Assembly: GCA_002500665.1 (NCBI GenBank)
Contig: DLRY01000090.1
Location: forward strand, 1-32,004
DNA length: 32,004 nucleotides
Source: Opitutia bacterium UBA7876
Lineage (GTDB): Bacteria; Verrucomicrobiota; Verrucomicrobiia; Opitutales; Seribacteraceae
Reading direction: 5' to 3'
The notes below the pieces were generated by a model, which made no database searches, had not been told where the DNA came from, and worked only from the letters and a program-made list of their open reading frames with translations. Below, one piece after another: positions 16,141 to 24,399 of this stretch. The number at the start of each line of letters is the position of its first letter. The first letter of the stretch is position 1. The position numbers and the translations under genes were made by a program.

Positions 16141-17136
16141 TTGAACGACGCCTTGGAACAAAAAGACAAGCTTACACCAACAGAAAAAGACAAGGGTTGC
16201 GCCCTTTTCCATGATCCATTCCTAGAGAAGCACCGCACCGGCCGGGGCCATCCCGAGCAACCTCTGAGAACCGCAAGGGTTTTTCGTGAGATCAAGGAAT
16301 CGGGGCTACTGGATCAAGCCGGCCTGATCGAGGCCGTCCCTTGTTCGGAGGAATCGCTCCTGCTTGCTCATGAGAAGGCCTATCTGGACCAAGCCAAGAA
16401 GGATGTTCTTCAAGGTCTGTCGACGCTCAGCACGGGAGACACCAACGTCTCAAGCGATTCATGGGAGGTAGCCCGGCGGGCGACGGGGGGAGTTCTAGAA
16501 GCAGTCGAACAGGTTCTTGGCGGAAAGCTTAAGCGAGCCTTTTGCCTAACCCGTCCTCCAGGTCATCACGCTACGCCGAACAAAGGGATGGGGTTCTGCA
16601 TTTTCAATCACGTCGCCATCGCCGCCCGATACGCCCAGCGCAAGCACGGTTTGGAAAAGGTCCTAGTCGTGGATTGGGACGTCCACCACGGTAACGGGAC
16701 ACAGGACGTCTTTTACGAAGATCCTTCCGTATTTTTCCTCAGTTCCCACCAATCACCCTGGTATCCAGGCACGGGAAGCAGAGAAGAGTCGGGCAAGGGA
16801 AAGGGCTTGGGATCCACGCTCAACTTCCCTTTCCCCTCGGGCGCAGGCAGAAAGGAGATTGTGGAAGGTGCCTTCGGCCTGGACTTGGGTAAGAAGATGC
16901 AAGTCTTCCGTCCCGAACTGATCCTCGTATCGGCCGGCTTCGACTCCCGCATGGGCGATCCTCTCGGGCAATTTCGCCTTCTAGACGAAGATTTTGGGAG
17001 CTTGACCAAAATCATCATGGACCTGGCCAAGGAACACTGTGACGGCAAGGTCGTCTCAGTCCTTGAGGGAGGGTACGACCTGAATGGATTGGCAAAGGCT
17101 TCACTGGCTCATTTTTCAGTCCTCGCGAATGGTTGA
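16141..17136 (+). CDS. Histone-deacetylase-family protein (AcuC-like)
   Basis: Zinc-dependent amidohydrolase of the arginase/deacetylase fold, expected to remove acetyl groups from lysines or polyamines. It has 331 residues with the full catalytic set: RPPGHHATPNKGMGFC (His142 and His143), VDWDVHHGNGTQ (zinc ligands D178 or D180, and H182), AGFDSRMGDPLG (zinc-binding Asp) and EGGYDL (the transition-state Tyr). In Bacillus the homologue AcuC deacetylates acetyl-CoA synthetase. No acs gene is nearby, so the target is unknown. The only start consistent with the frame is TTG at 16141; no good Shine-Dalgarno is seen. It may be co-transcribed with carA. Confidence 0.88.
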   Translation: MNDALEQKDKLTPTEKDKGCALFHDPFLEKHRTGRGHPEQPLRTARVFREIKESGLLDQAGLIEAVPCSEESLLLAHEKAYLDQAKKDVLQGLSTLSTGDTNVSSDSWEVARRATGGVLEAVEQVLGGKLKRAFCLTRPPGHHATPNKGMGFCIFNHVAIAARYAQRKHGLEKVLVVDWDVHHGNGTQDVFYEDPSVFFLSSHQSPWYPGTGSREESGKGKGLGSTLNFPFPSGAGRKEIVEGAFGLDLGKKMQVFRPELILVSAGFDSRMGDPLGQFRLLDEDFGSLTKIIMDLAKEHCDGKVVSVLEGGYDLNGLAKASLAHFSVLANG

Positions 17137-17158
17137 ACAAAAAAATCTTCCCCCAAAA

Positions 17159-17188
17159 TTGGACAGAACGAGTGAGGTGGGTTATGAT
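17159..17188 (+). promoter_or_regulatory. Putative promoter of the 17195-17324 RNA / fucU leader
   Basis: TTGGAC (17159-17164) and TATGAT (17183-17188) are 18 bp apart, starting 22 bp after the deacetylase stop codon. Initiation is expected near 17195. It is one of the better promoter matches in the window and has no ORF close behind it. Confidence 0.5.
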
Positions 17189-17194
17189 AGATCC

Positions 17195-17324
17195 ATAAAA
17201 GAAAGTTCGGTCCGAAAAACTCTGCTCCTTCGTCAAAAGAATACCAGTCACTACCCGTAAAGGAAGGGAAGCAGGTTGGAAAGCCAAACTCTTTTTAAGC
17301 GCCGTCCCCACGGCGCTTTTTTTT
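17195..17324 (+). ncRNA. Candidate structured small RNA or fucU leader
   Basis: A roughly 130-nt intergenic transcript is predicted between the promoter at 17159 and an intrinsic terminator ending at 17324. It contains no plausible ORF. The RNA can form a short 5' hairpin (TTCG/CGAA, 17206-17216) and a long-range stem CTGCTCCTTC (17222-17231) with GAAGG-GA-AGCAG (17263-17274), closing a loop of about 31 nt. A small TTGG/CCAA hairpin precedes the terminator. fucU starts 65 nt past the terminator on the same strand, so the element may be an attenuating leader. I do not recognise a known riboswitch class. It is supported by signals and folding by eye only. Confidence 0.4.
17297..17324 (+). terminator. 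Intrinsic terminator before fucU
   Basis: Nine-bp GC-rich stem AAGCGCCGT/ACGGCGCTT with a CCCC loop, followed by an unbroken run of eight T on the plus strand. The reverse strand lacks a T run, so it acts rightward only. It ends either the carA-deacetylase transcript or the candidate small RNA. Confidence 0.9.
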
Positions 17325-17389
17325 GGGTTTTTCGTCTTTGCGAGCCCCATTTCTTGACTAAGCCCAAGTCCTTCTTTAGGGGATGGAGC

Positions 17390-17842
17390 ATGTTACGCGG
17401 CATATCACCTCTCCTCAGTCCAAAACTTCTCGAGACCCTCTACCGTATGGGGCATCACGACGAGATCATTTTTGGGGACGCCCACTTCCCGGGAGAAAGT
17501 TGCAACGATACCATCATCCGGGCTGATGGATTGAGGATCGACGACCTGCTCGACGCAGTTCTTCCCCTCTTCGTTCTGGATCACGTCATGGAGCAACCCG
17601 TCATGATGATGGGTCCCCTCCCGGAGGATAAGGCTAACCCGGAAATTGCGGCGGATTACCAGAAGGTACACGATGGATATGCGGAAATCGTCAAGAAGCA
17701 CTACCCGGACACCGCACCCATAGCTCAGGTGGACAAGTACGACTTCTACGACCGGACACGCAAGGCCTTCGCAGTAGTCATGACGGGAGACGTCCGCATC
17801 TACGCGAACCTAATACTGGCCAAGGGCGTGACTACCTGGTAG
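17390..17842 (+). CDS. fucU: L-fucose mutarotase family protein (FucU/RbsD)
   Basis: Interconverts sugar anomers (fucose and related pyranoses), supplying the form used by isomerases or kinases. With the ATG at 17390 it has 150 residues. The opening MLRGISPLLSPKLLETLYRMGHHDEIIFGDAHFP holds the catalytic His22 and the D30/H32 pair. The C-terminal KYDFYDRTRKAFAVVMTGD and IYANLILAKGV match FucU rather than RbsD. The frame is open to 17276, but that extension crosses the terminator. A good Shine-Dalgarno-like AGGGGATGGAG precedes the chosen ATG. It converges on the nine-gene sugar cluster with 6 bp between stops, and probably serves the same substrate. Confidence 0.9.
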   Translation: MLRGISPLLSPKLLETLYRMGHHDEIIFGDAHFPGESCNDTIIRADGLRIDDLLDAVLPLFVLDHVMEQPVMMMGPLPEDKANPEIAADYQKVHDGYAEIVKKHYPDTAPIAQVDKYDFYDRTRKAFAVVMTGDVRIYANLILAKGVTTW

Positions 17843-17853
17843 GGAAGCCTACC
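17838..17853. repeat. Inverted repeat spanning both convergent stop codons
   Basis: GGTAGG (17838-17843) and CCTACC (17848-17853) form a 6-bp stem with loop GAAG. The TAG stop codons of fucU (17840-17842) and of the SDR gene on the other strand (17849-17851) both lie in the stem. There is no T run, so termination efficiency is doubtful. It may only block readthrough or protect 3' ends. Confidence 0.5.
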
Positions 17854-18670
17854 CTCTCGACTTTCCGCCCGAGATATTTACGGTAGTTCCGTGCAGGTAG
17901 GAGGCCCTCTCGGAAGCAAGGAAGACAACCAAGTCCGCAACCTCCGAGAGTTTTCCGCTCCGGCCGAGTGGGATGGACGAAGTGCTTCCGTACTTGGAGC
18001 GCAATTCTTCCACTGAAATCCCACGCGTATAAGCAAGGGATTGCTCGTAGGCTTCGCTTCTCATTCCCGTGGTCTCCATGATTCCAGGAGCCACGCCTAT
18101 TACCCGCACACCCTTGTTCCCCAGTTCCTTGGCCCAGGATCGCGTCAAGTTCTGGTTGGCCGCCTTGGTGGCGGCGTACGCACTCTGGCCTTCGCTTCCC
18201 TCCAGCCCGGACTCGGAGGACATGTTGATAAGGACGCCTCCTTGCTCGTTTTCCAACATATGACGGGCCCCTGCCTGAGCGCACAAAAACTGACCTTTCA
18301 CGTTGACGGCGAAAACCTTGTCCCAAATTTCCTCGGTCAACTCTTCCTTGCCCGCGGGATCGACCAACAGACGAGGAACGTTTATGCCGGCGTTGTTGAC
18401 CAGAACGTCAATTCTTCCCCACAACTCCATGGTCCGATCGACTAGGCTCTCGACTTCGGTTCGGGAGGATACGTCGCACTTGGCGAAGGCGGCCGAACCG
18501 GTCCCCGACCGCGAAACTTCTTCGACGGCCCGGGCGCCTGCATCTTCGGCAAAGTCGGCAATCATGACCTTGGCCCCAACCTCGACGAAACCCCTTGATA
18601 CGGCAAGACCTATGCCGGCCGCTCCTCCCGTTACTATGACAACTTTATCTTTCAGGTTCGTCCAGCTCAT
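17849..18670 (-). CDS. SorD/SrlD-like sorbitol-6-phosphate 2-dehydrogenase family SDR
   Basis: Short-chain dehydrogenase of 273 residues, expected to interconvert a polyol phosphate and a ketose phosphate (in SorD, glucitol 6-phosphate and fructose 6-phosphate) with NAD(H). It shows the cofactor motif TGGAAGIG (about 15-22), NNAG, catalytic Ser in the MSSESGLEGSEGQSAYAATKAA block and its Y-x3-K. Beyond general SDR features it shares long stretches with Klebsiella SorD as I remember it: NAGINVPRLLVD, VAPGIMETTGMRSEAYEQSL and IPLGRSGKLSEVADLVVFL. It has a clear Shine-Dalgarno AAGGAAG. It is the last gene of the minus-strand cluster, 21 bp after the SorE-like gene, and that pairing supports the call. 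The true substrate is untested. Confidence 0.8.
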   Translation of the reverse strand: MSWTNLKDKVVIVTGGAAGIGLAVSRGFVEVGAKVMIADFAEDAGARAVEEVSRSGTGSAAFAKCDVSSRTEVESLVDRTMELWGRIDVLVNNAGINVPRLLVDPAGKEELTEEIWDKVFAVNVKGQFLCAQAGARHMLENEQGGVLINMSSESGLEGSEGQSAYAATKAANQNLTRSWAKELGNKGVRVIGVAPGIMETTGMRSEAYEQSLAYTRGISVEELRSKYGSTSSIPLGRSGKLSEVADLVVFLASERASYLHGTTVNISGGKSRG

Positions 18671-18691
18671 GAAATCTTCCTTTTGATGTTA

Positions 18692-20521
18692 TTAATCATT
18701 GGCAAGGTTCAAGGGATAAGGAACGCCATATCCCCGGTAAAGCGCTTCCTCCACCTTTCGCGACCAGGTCTCGGCATTCGCCGAAAGTTCTTCCGCAGCT
18801 TCCAGGAGGGAACGGCGAGCGGGATCTTCGGCGGATTCAGCGGCGGACCGGAAAGAGGACGAGTTCGTTTCGACATAGGGCAGTTCCGGCAATTCCGTGA
18901 AGGAGAAGAAGGAACCGAAAGGCTGTTTTCGTTCCACCGTCTCCATCATCCGTGGAACGGCCCGCAAGCCGCATATCCCTCTCACCATCCAGTCGAAACT
19001 GACCGGGTTGGAGGCTTGCTCGACCATGTCGTCGGAATGTGGCTCGGAAGTATTGGTCATGTTCCAGGGAACGTTGGCTCCGCAAATTTGGTGACGGGAA
19101 ACGTAATGGGTATGGCGCGAGCGAATGGGAACCACAAGATCCCCATCAATGAAATTAACTGCCGCGGAACGGGCCAGCCTTTCCTCTAATCCGGCATAAG
19201 CTTCGGCCGCTTCTTCGCCCGAACCGGCAAGGAAAAGATCGGTCATCAGTTCACCTTCGCCTAGTTTCTCGAGAAAGGAGGGGAGATCGCTTCCCCGCGA
19301 AAGGAGAACGGGAGTGCCTCGGGGCAAGCTTTGCAGGTAGGCCTTCTCTCTTTCACTCCCGGGCTCAAGCCCGATCAAGCCCACCTTGGGGTCCTTGGCC
19401 AAGCCCTTGAAGCGGTTGGGATCATTGGGTCCGAGGTTGTGATGCATCCGGCTAATCTGGGATTCGGCTTCCTCTTGGGCGGAACCGAAGGAAGGCGCCT
19501 TTCCAATCGGCATCTTGATCAGAAGATCAGGATCAACCGCCCCGGCATAACTGTTGAGGTTTCCGCCCTCCGCCAAGATGGCCACCGCTTGTTCATAGGT
19601 TTGGACGGACGCGTAGTTCGTCCAGACCACGTCGGACTTACCGTGCTCGGTCAGTTTGGCTAGGATCTCCGGGTCCTTGCGCTCGATGAGGATCACCTTA
19701 GTTCCACGCCGGCGCAGGTTCTTGACCAGGGCATACTCGTTCATTTCGTCCAGCTTGGCCTGTGAACCGGTGACGTAAACCACCCTCGGAAGTTCCTCAT
19801 CCGGTACGCTCGCGACGATGGTCAGGTTGATCATGGCCATACGGGCAGTGCCGGAAAGGTAGGCCAAAACGGCCCGGGGAGGTACCCCGTACCTGAATGC
19901 ACCCCCCTCATCAAAAGTGAAAATGTGCTTGTTCGTGCCATAGTTGCAGGCGAAGGGCTCGGCATGGGCCAGGGAGATCAGGCTGGTCTTTCCATCCGGG
20001 GAAACCTTATTGAACAAACTCCCGAAACCCTGCTCCCGGACAAAGGCCGGGGCGTTGGCGGGAACCGTATTGAATTGCCTGAGTCCGCCTAGGTAGCGGT
20101 AGGAGTAGCCAAGTGCCGCGAGAACCCCTTGCTTGTCGGGAAGAAAGGTAAGCGGATCGATGGGCTCACTCGCGTGACCGGGAGTCACTACCACCAAATC
20201 CCCCGGGACGAGCGTAGAGTCCTTCGGGGCATCCAGCACAAGTTGCAGGGTCTCATGACCGAGGGCGATTCTTTCCGCGCCAGAGGGGACGCGGGCATGG
20301 GCATCGAACTGGCGGATGGCCTTGGCATCCGATGCGCATCGACAATTTCCGAAGCTTGCGAGAAGGAAACCCTCGCCGCCAAAGCTGGCTTCAGGCAACT
20401 CGTCGTCCAGCAATTCGATGCTGTCGGCGCCGGTCAGGTAAATTCCCTTGTGGCTCGAGCAGGCCGCCTCCTTGAGTTCGATGAGCCTTTTTTCCATCAG
20501 GTCGGGACTGGATTCGCTCAT
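18692..20521 (-). CDS. Enlarged SorE-like zinc-dependent dehydrogenase
   Basis: Medium-chain dehydrogenase relative. SorE proteins reduce L-sorbose 1-phosphate to glucitol 6-phosphate and are about 410 residues; this one has 609. Alignable blocks are FGNCRCASD (zinc-ligand Cys60 or Cys62), GHE (H89, E90), GYSYRYLGG (138-146), AHAEPF (E188), GGNLNSYAGAVDP (319-331) and THYVSRHQICG (471-481) followed by SDDM. The Rossmann part begins VVYVTGSQ without the usual glycine-rich triplet. Residues about 341-470 interrupt the family between its AG.. and .HY.. blocks, a roughly 125-residue insertion. It lies between E1 (48 bp) and the SDR gene (21 bp). A sugar-phosphate reductase role is inferred from that pairing; no Shine-Dalgarno is seen. 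Confidence 0.65.
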   Translation of the reverse strand: MSESSPDLMEKRLIELKEAACSSHKGIYLTGADSIELLDDELPEASFGGEGFLLASFGNCRCASDAKAIRQFDAHARVPSGAERIALGHETLQLVLDAPKDSTLVPGDLVVVTPGHASEPIDPLTFLPDKQGVLAALGYSYRYLGGLRQFNTVPANAPAFVREQGFGSLFNKVSPDGKTSLISLAHAEPFACNYGTNKHIFTFDEGGAFRYGVPPRAVLAYLSGTARMAMINLTIVASVPDEELPRVVYVTGSQAKLDEMNEYALVKNLRRRGTKVILIERKDPEILAKLTEHGKSDVVWTNYASVQTYEQAVAILAEGGNLNSYAGAVDPDLLIKMPIGKAPSFGSAQEEAESQISRMHHNLGPNDPNRFKGLAKDPKVGLIGLEPGSEREKAYLQSLPRGTPVLLSRGSDLPSFLEKLGEGELMTDLFLAGSGEEAAEAYAGLEERLARSAAVNFIDGDLVVPIRSRHTHYVSRHQICGANVPWNMTNTSEPHSDDMVEQASNPVSFDWMVRGICGLRAVPRMMETVERKQPFGSFFSFTELPELPYVETNSSSFRSAAESAEDPARRSLLEAAEELSANAETWSRKVEEALYRGYGVPYPLNLAND

Positions 20522-20569
20522 AGTCGGTCGATTCGGAAGATGATTCGCGCTGGCTCCATTGCGGAAGTT

Positions 20570-23023
20570 CTAGACCCCTCCCCTTTGCCTGCGCATAAGC
20601 TCGCCCGTGGTAGGGTTGGTGGTCATATGGTGACCGGTCAGGGGAACGATCCGTTCATGGATCGCATCGAGCATCCATGAGGGTTGGGGAAAGAAATCGT
20701 TTTCCACCTCTGCGCAAGGGGTAATCCAATTCCTTGATCCCACCACTACGGGGGGTGCATCCAAGTCATCGAAGGCCAATTGGCTGATTTTGGAAGCGAT
20801 GTCATGCATGACCGACCCCCGCTCACAGGCGTCCGAAGACAAGAGCACCTTGCCCGTCTTGCGGACGGATTCGACCAAAGGCTCGTAGTCGAGCGGTGTA
20901 ATGGACCTGCAGTCGAAGACGTCCGCCGTCATGCCGTATTTTTGCTCAAGAACGTCGGCCGCCTCAAGGGCTCGGTACATAGTCGCCCCGACGGTAATCA
21001 ATGTGACGTCCTTGCCGGACCTTCTCTTGGCGGGCGGACCGAAGGGAACTTCGTAGTAGTCGGCCGGGACCTCCTTTTCGAATAGTTCCCCTATGTCGTA
21101 GAGGCGCTGACTCTCGAAAAAAACTACCGGGTCGCTTCCCGCAAGAGCCGTGTTGAGCATACCCTTCGCATCGTAGGGAGTGGAGGGAAAGACTACTTTG
21201 AGGCCAGGGATATGATTCACGATGGCGCACCAGTCCTGGGAGTGCTGGGCCCCGTATTTTGACCCGACCGAGACCCGGAGCACGACCGGCATTTCGAGGA
21301 TGCAGGCGGACATGCTTTGCCACTTTGCAAGCTGGTTGAATATCTCGTCGCCCGCCCGGCCCATAAAGTCGCAATACATCAATTCGACCAGGGCCCGTCC
21401 GCCCTCAAGGGCATAGCCGACGGCGCTTCCCACGATGGCGGCCTCGGAAATAGGGGAATTGAAGAGGCGGTGGTAAGGAAGAGATTCGGTCAGTCCACGA
21501 TAGCAGGCAAAGGCCCCTCCCCAGTCCCGGTTCTCTTCCCCGTAGGCAACGAGGGTCGGATCTCTCTCAAAACGGTGCAAAGCGGCCTCGAAGATCGCAT
21601 CCCTGTACTGGAAAACTTTGTTCTTGGAGACGGGCTTACCGTCGACGATCCCGGCACGGGACTTTTTGGCCAAGGCCTGTACCCTGGGGTTATCATCGTG
21701 AGCAAGCAAAAGCTCGGGCTCTCGATCGGGGTCGTAACTCTCCTTGCGCTTGCTCGAGAACATCAGGTCCCCGATCTTCTGAGAATCGAGGCGTGGGGAA
21801 ACCTCAAGATCGGAAGCCAGTCGGAAGGCTTGCGTCATCGCCTTGGTCGTCTCCGCCTTAAGTCGGTCGATTGCTTCCTCACTAAGCAATTCTCCTTGAA
21901 TCAAATCCTTGGCGTAGGCATGTAGTGGATCGATCGCCTGCCAAGCGTCGATCTCCTCCTTGACCCGGTAGGATGACGCATCGGAGGGGGAATGACCGGA
22001 ATAGCGGTAGGTGATGGTCTCGAGAAGAACGGGCCCCCTCCCTTCCTCGATCAAGCCCTTCTTGCGCTTAATTGCGTCCACTACCGCAAGAGGATCGTAG
22101 CCATCGACGCGTTCGGCATGCATGGAATCGGCATTTACGCCCGAGCCAACGCGGGCCAGGCAGTCAAAGGCCATGGTTTCCCCGGCGGTTTGTCCACCCA
22201 TGCCGTAAAAATTATTCATGAAGTTGAAGATGATGGGCAACCCACCCTTCATGGAATCATCCCACAGTTCCCAGAACTGGCGCATGGAGGCAAAGTTCAT
22301 GGCCTCCCAGGTAGGTCCGCATCCCATCGAGGCATCCCCAATGTTCGAAATTACGATACCATCCTTGCGGTTTACTTTCTTGAAGAGGGCCGCCCCCATC
22401 GCGATATCGGCCGACCCTCCCACGATGGCGTTGTTGGGCAAGATCCCAAAAGGAGGAAAGAAGGCATGCATGGACCCTCCTAGCCCGCGGTTGAAACCGT
22501 TCTCTCGTCCGAAGATCTCAGCGAGAGCTCCGTAAAGGAGAAAGTTTCGGGCCAAGTCCTTGACCGAGCTCGATTCCCCCTTCTCGACGACGCGGTAACA
22601 GTCGCCATCAAGAAAATTCTGCATGATATCGAGGAGAAAATCGTCATCGAGCTTGCGAATGGCCGACATTCCCTTGGCCAGAATTTCCCCGTGCGAGCGG
22701 TGAGATCCGAGAATATGGTCGTCCACGCCAAGCAGAAAGGCTTGTCCGACTGCCGATGCCTCCTGTCCGATCGAGAGGTGGGCCGGGCCCTTGTGGTCGT
22801 ATTCGATACCCTCGTAGGAACCCTGGGTCTTGATGCTTTGGAGCATGCTCTCGAACTCACGGATGAGAAGCATGTCCTCGTACATTCCGACCAGGGCATC
22901 GGCCCCATAGGACTCCTTTTCCGCGGCAAGGTCCCGACGGTACTGGTTAAGATGGATCTCGGCGAAGGAAAGACTCCCCGCTTTGCGTTCTTCGGAAGGT
23001 TCGACTATTTGTGACTTCGGCAT
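20570..23023 (-). CDS. Fused alpha/beta 2-oxoacid dehydrogenase-type E1 (thiamine diphosphate)
   Basis: An 817-residue fusion of E1-alpha (about 40-420) and E1-beta (about 465-800). E1 decarboxylates a 2-oxoacid, or cleaves an acyloin or diketone, and acylates the lipoyl group of E2. The thiamine-diphosphate motif is NIGDASMG (GD at 229-230) with NN at 270-271. GGSMHAFFP, YSGHSPSDASSYR and the beta part NSPISEAAIVGSAVGYAL are also family marks. Between SHRSHGEILAKG and GRENGF there are about 40 residues not present in usual E1-alpha. It is encoded with its own E2 and E3 but downstream of E3, an uncommon order. Substrate could be pyruvate, a branched 2-oxoacid or something sugar-derived; the sequence alone does not decide. 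Confidence 0.88.
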   Translation of the reverse strand: MPKSQIVEPSEERKAGSLSFAEIHLNQYRRDLAAEKESYGADALVGMYEDMLLIREFESMLQSIKTQGSYEGIEYDHKGPAHLSIGQEASAVGQAFLLGVDDHILGSHRSHGEILAKGMSAIRKLDDDFLLDIMQNFLDGDCYRVVEKGESSSVKDLARNFLLYGALAEIFGRENGFNRGLGGSMHAFFPPFGILPNNAIVGGSADIAMGAALFKKVNRKDGIVISNIGDASMGCGPTWEAMNFASMRQFWELWDDSMKGGLPIIFNFMNNFYGMGGQTAGETMAFDCLARVGSGVNADSMHAERVDGYDPLAVVDAIKRKKGLIEEGRGPVLLETITYRYSGHSPSDASSYRVKEEIDAWQAIDPLHAYAKDLIQGELLSEEAIDRLKAETTKAMTQAFRLASDLEVSPRLDSQKIGDLMFSSKRKESYDPDREPELLLAHDDNPRVQALAKKSRAGIVDGKPVSKNKVFQYRDAIFEAALHRFERDPTLVAYGEENRDWGGAFACYRGLTESLPYHRLFNSPISEAAIVGSAVGYALEGGRALVELMYCDFMGRAGDEIFNQLAKWQSMSACILEMPVVLRVSVGSKYGAQHSQDWCAIVNHIPGLKVVFPSTPYDAKGMLNTALAGSDPVVFFESQRLYDIGELFEKEVPADYYEVPFGPPAKRRSGKDVTLITVGATMYRALEAADVLEQKYGMTADVFDCRSITPLDYEPLVESVRKTGKVLLSSDACERGSVMHDIASKISQLAFDDLDAPPVVVGSRNWITPCAEVENDFFPQPSWMLDAIHERIVPLTGHHMTTNPTTGELMRRQRGGV

Positions 23024-23042
23024 GGCGAATAAAAGGTTTGAT

Positions 23043-24389
23043 TCAGCGGACGGCCATGAAGACGTCCTTCATGATTTCGGAGGTGGTCGGGTGAGGGAAA
23101 ACGATTTCATCGATTTCCTCCTCGCGCAATTCGGTCTCGATCATGGCGGTGGCCCCGAAGATCATCTCGGAAGATGCCCCGCCGACCATGTGGACCCCAA
23201 GAAGGCGGTTGGAGCGGGCTTCAAGCACGACCTTGCACATTCCGCTCTCGTCCGGATTTTCAGCCAAATAACGAGCGTTGATCGCCATGGGGATCCTTCC
23301 CGTCCTGACCTTCAGTCCACGTGATTCGGCCTCTTCCTTGGTCAAGCCCACCACGGCCACCTCGGGGCTCGTGTAGACGACCGCGGGCATGGCATCGTAT
23401 CTCATAGCGTCGGGCCGGCCCGTCAGGTTGTGGACCACGACCTCAGCCATGCGACTGGCCGCGTGGGCAAGCCAAGCTCGCCCGGTTACGTCGCCCGCCG
23501 CCCACACGCCCGGCAAATTGGTGGCCCCTTTGTCGTCGACCTTAATCCCGCCCCGTTGGTCGAAATCAAGTCCGATCTCCTCCAGGCCCAAGCCGGTGAC
23601 GTTGGGCTTGCGACCCGTGGCCACGAGAACGAGGTCTGCGGAGGCCTCCCCGGCTCCCTCGTCCGTAGCGTATCGAACTGATTTTTCCTCGATGGACTCG
23701 ACCGTTGCGCCGAGTTTGAAGGTCACGCCCTTTTTCTCAAGTTCCTTGCGAAGACAGGCGGCGATTTCGGAATCCAGGTTCGGACAGATCTCAGGCAAAG
23801 TCTCCAGCACCGTTACCGGAACGCCTACCGAGGCAAACATACAGGCGAATTCGCAGCCGATCACTCCCCCGCCCACAACGACGAGTCGCTCGGGCAGGGT
23901 TTCGCGCTCTAGAATTCCCGTCGAGTCGACTACATGGTCCGCATCGATGCCGGGAATCGGGGGAACGGCCGGCGATGAACCGGTACAGAGAAGAATGTTG
24001 GCCGCCTCGTGGGTCTCCCCATTCACTTCCATCATTCCTCCAATTAGAAGGCTGGCCTCCCCCTGGACGAGTTCGACCTTGTGTTTCTTCATAAGACCGG
24101 CAATGCCATCCCTCATCTTGTCCATGACCTGATTCTTGTGAGCATGGGCTTGAGTAAAATCAAAGCTCAATCCTTCCACCTCGACCCCGAAAACCGAGCC
24201 ATGCTTGGCATGGTGATAGGTCTTGGCGGCTTGGAGAAGGGTCTTGGAAGGTACGCAACCCTCGTTCAAGCATACTCCGCCCAGCTTTTTCTTTTCCACT
24301 AGGAGCGTCTTGAGCCCCGCGGCGGCGGCTTTCTTTGCGGCGACGTAACCGGCCGGGCCGGCGCCTATGACTGCAAAATCATATTTCAT
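23043..24389 (-). CDS. lpdA: Dihydrolipoyl dehydrogenase (E3)
   Basis: FAD flavoprotein that reoxidises the dihydrolipoyl arm of E2 using NAD+. With the ATG at 24389 it has 448 residues and starts DFAVIGAGPAGYVAAKKAA, the FAD Rossmann motif. The redox disulfide is in GVCLNEGCVPSKTLL, the second dinucleotide motif in VVVGGGVIGCEFA, the FAD-contacting AAGDVTG in the third quarter, and the catalytic His-Glu pair in FPHPTTSEIM near the end. The frame is open upstream to 24488, but that extension overlaps E2; the chosen ATG is 10 bp after the E2 stop. It serves the E1 and E2 encoded on either side. Confidence 0.95.
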   Translation of the reverse strand: MKYDFAVIGAGPAGYVAAKKAAAAGLKTLLVEKKKLGGVCLNEGCVPSKTLLQAAKTYHHAKHGSVFGVEVEGLSFDFTQAHAHKNQVMDKMRDGIAGLMKKHKVELVQGEASLLIGGMMEVNGETHEAANILLCTGSSPAVPPIPGIDADHVVDSTGILERETLPERLVVVGGGVIGCEFACMFASVGVPVTVLETLPEICPNLDSEIAACLRKELEKKGVTFKLGATVESIEEKSVRYATDEGAGEASADLVLVATGRKPNVTGLGLEEIGLDFDQRGGIKVDDKGATNLPGVWAAGDVTGRAWLAHAASRMAEVVVHNLTGRPDAMRYDAMPAVVYTSPEVAVVGLTKEEAESRGLKVRTGRIPMAINARYLAENPDESGMCKVVLEARSNRLLGVHMVGGASSEMIFGATAMIETELREEEIDEIVFPHPTTSEIMKDVFMAVR

Positions 24390-24399
24390 TCGAGTTATC

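Noticed and set aside
17240..17275. Resemblance of ACCAGTCAC...GGAAGGGAAGCAGG to the conserved tip of bacterial SRP RNA
   Set aside because: The closing stem and GGAA tetraloop do not form correctly, the ends of the transcript do not pair as in 4.5S RNA, and an alternative 10-bp stem fits better. Not called as SRP RNA.
17276..17389. Longer start for fucU at 17276
   Set aside because: The extension would read through the intrinsic terminator and has no similarity to the family; the ATG at 17390 has a Shine-Dalgarno site.
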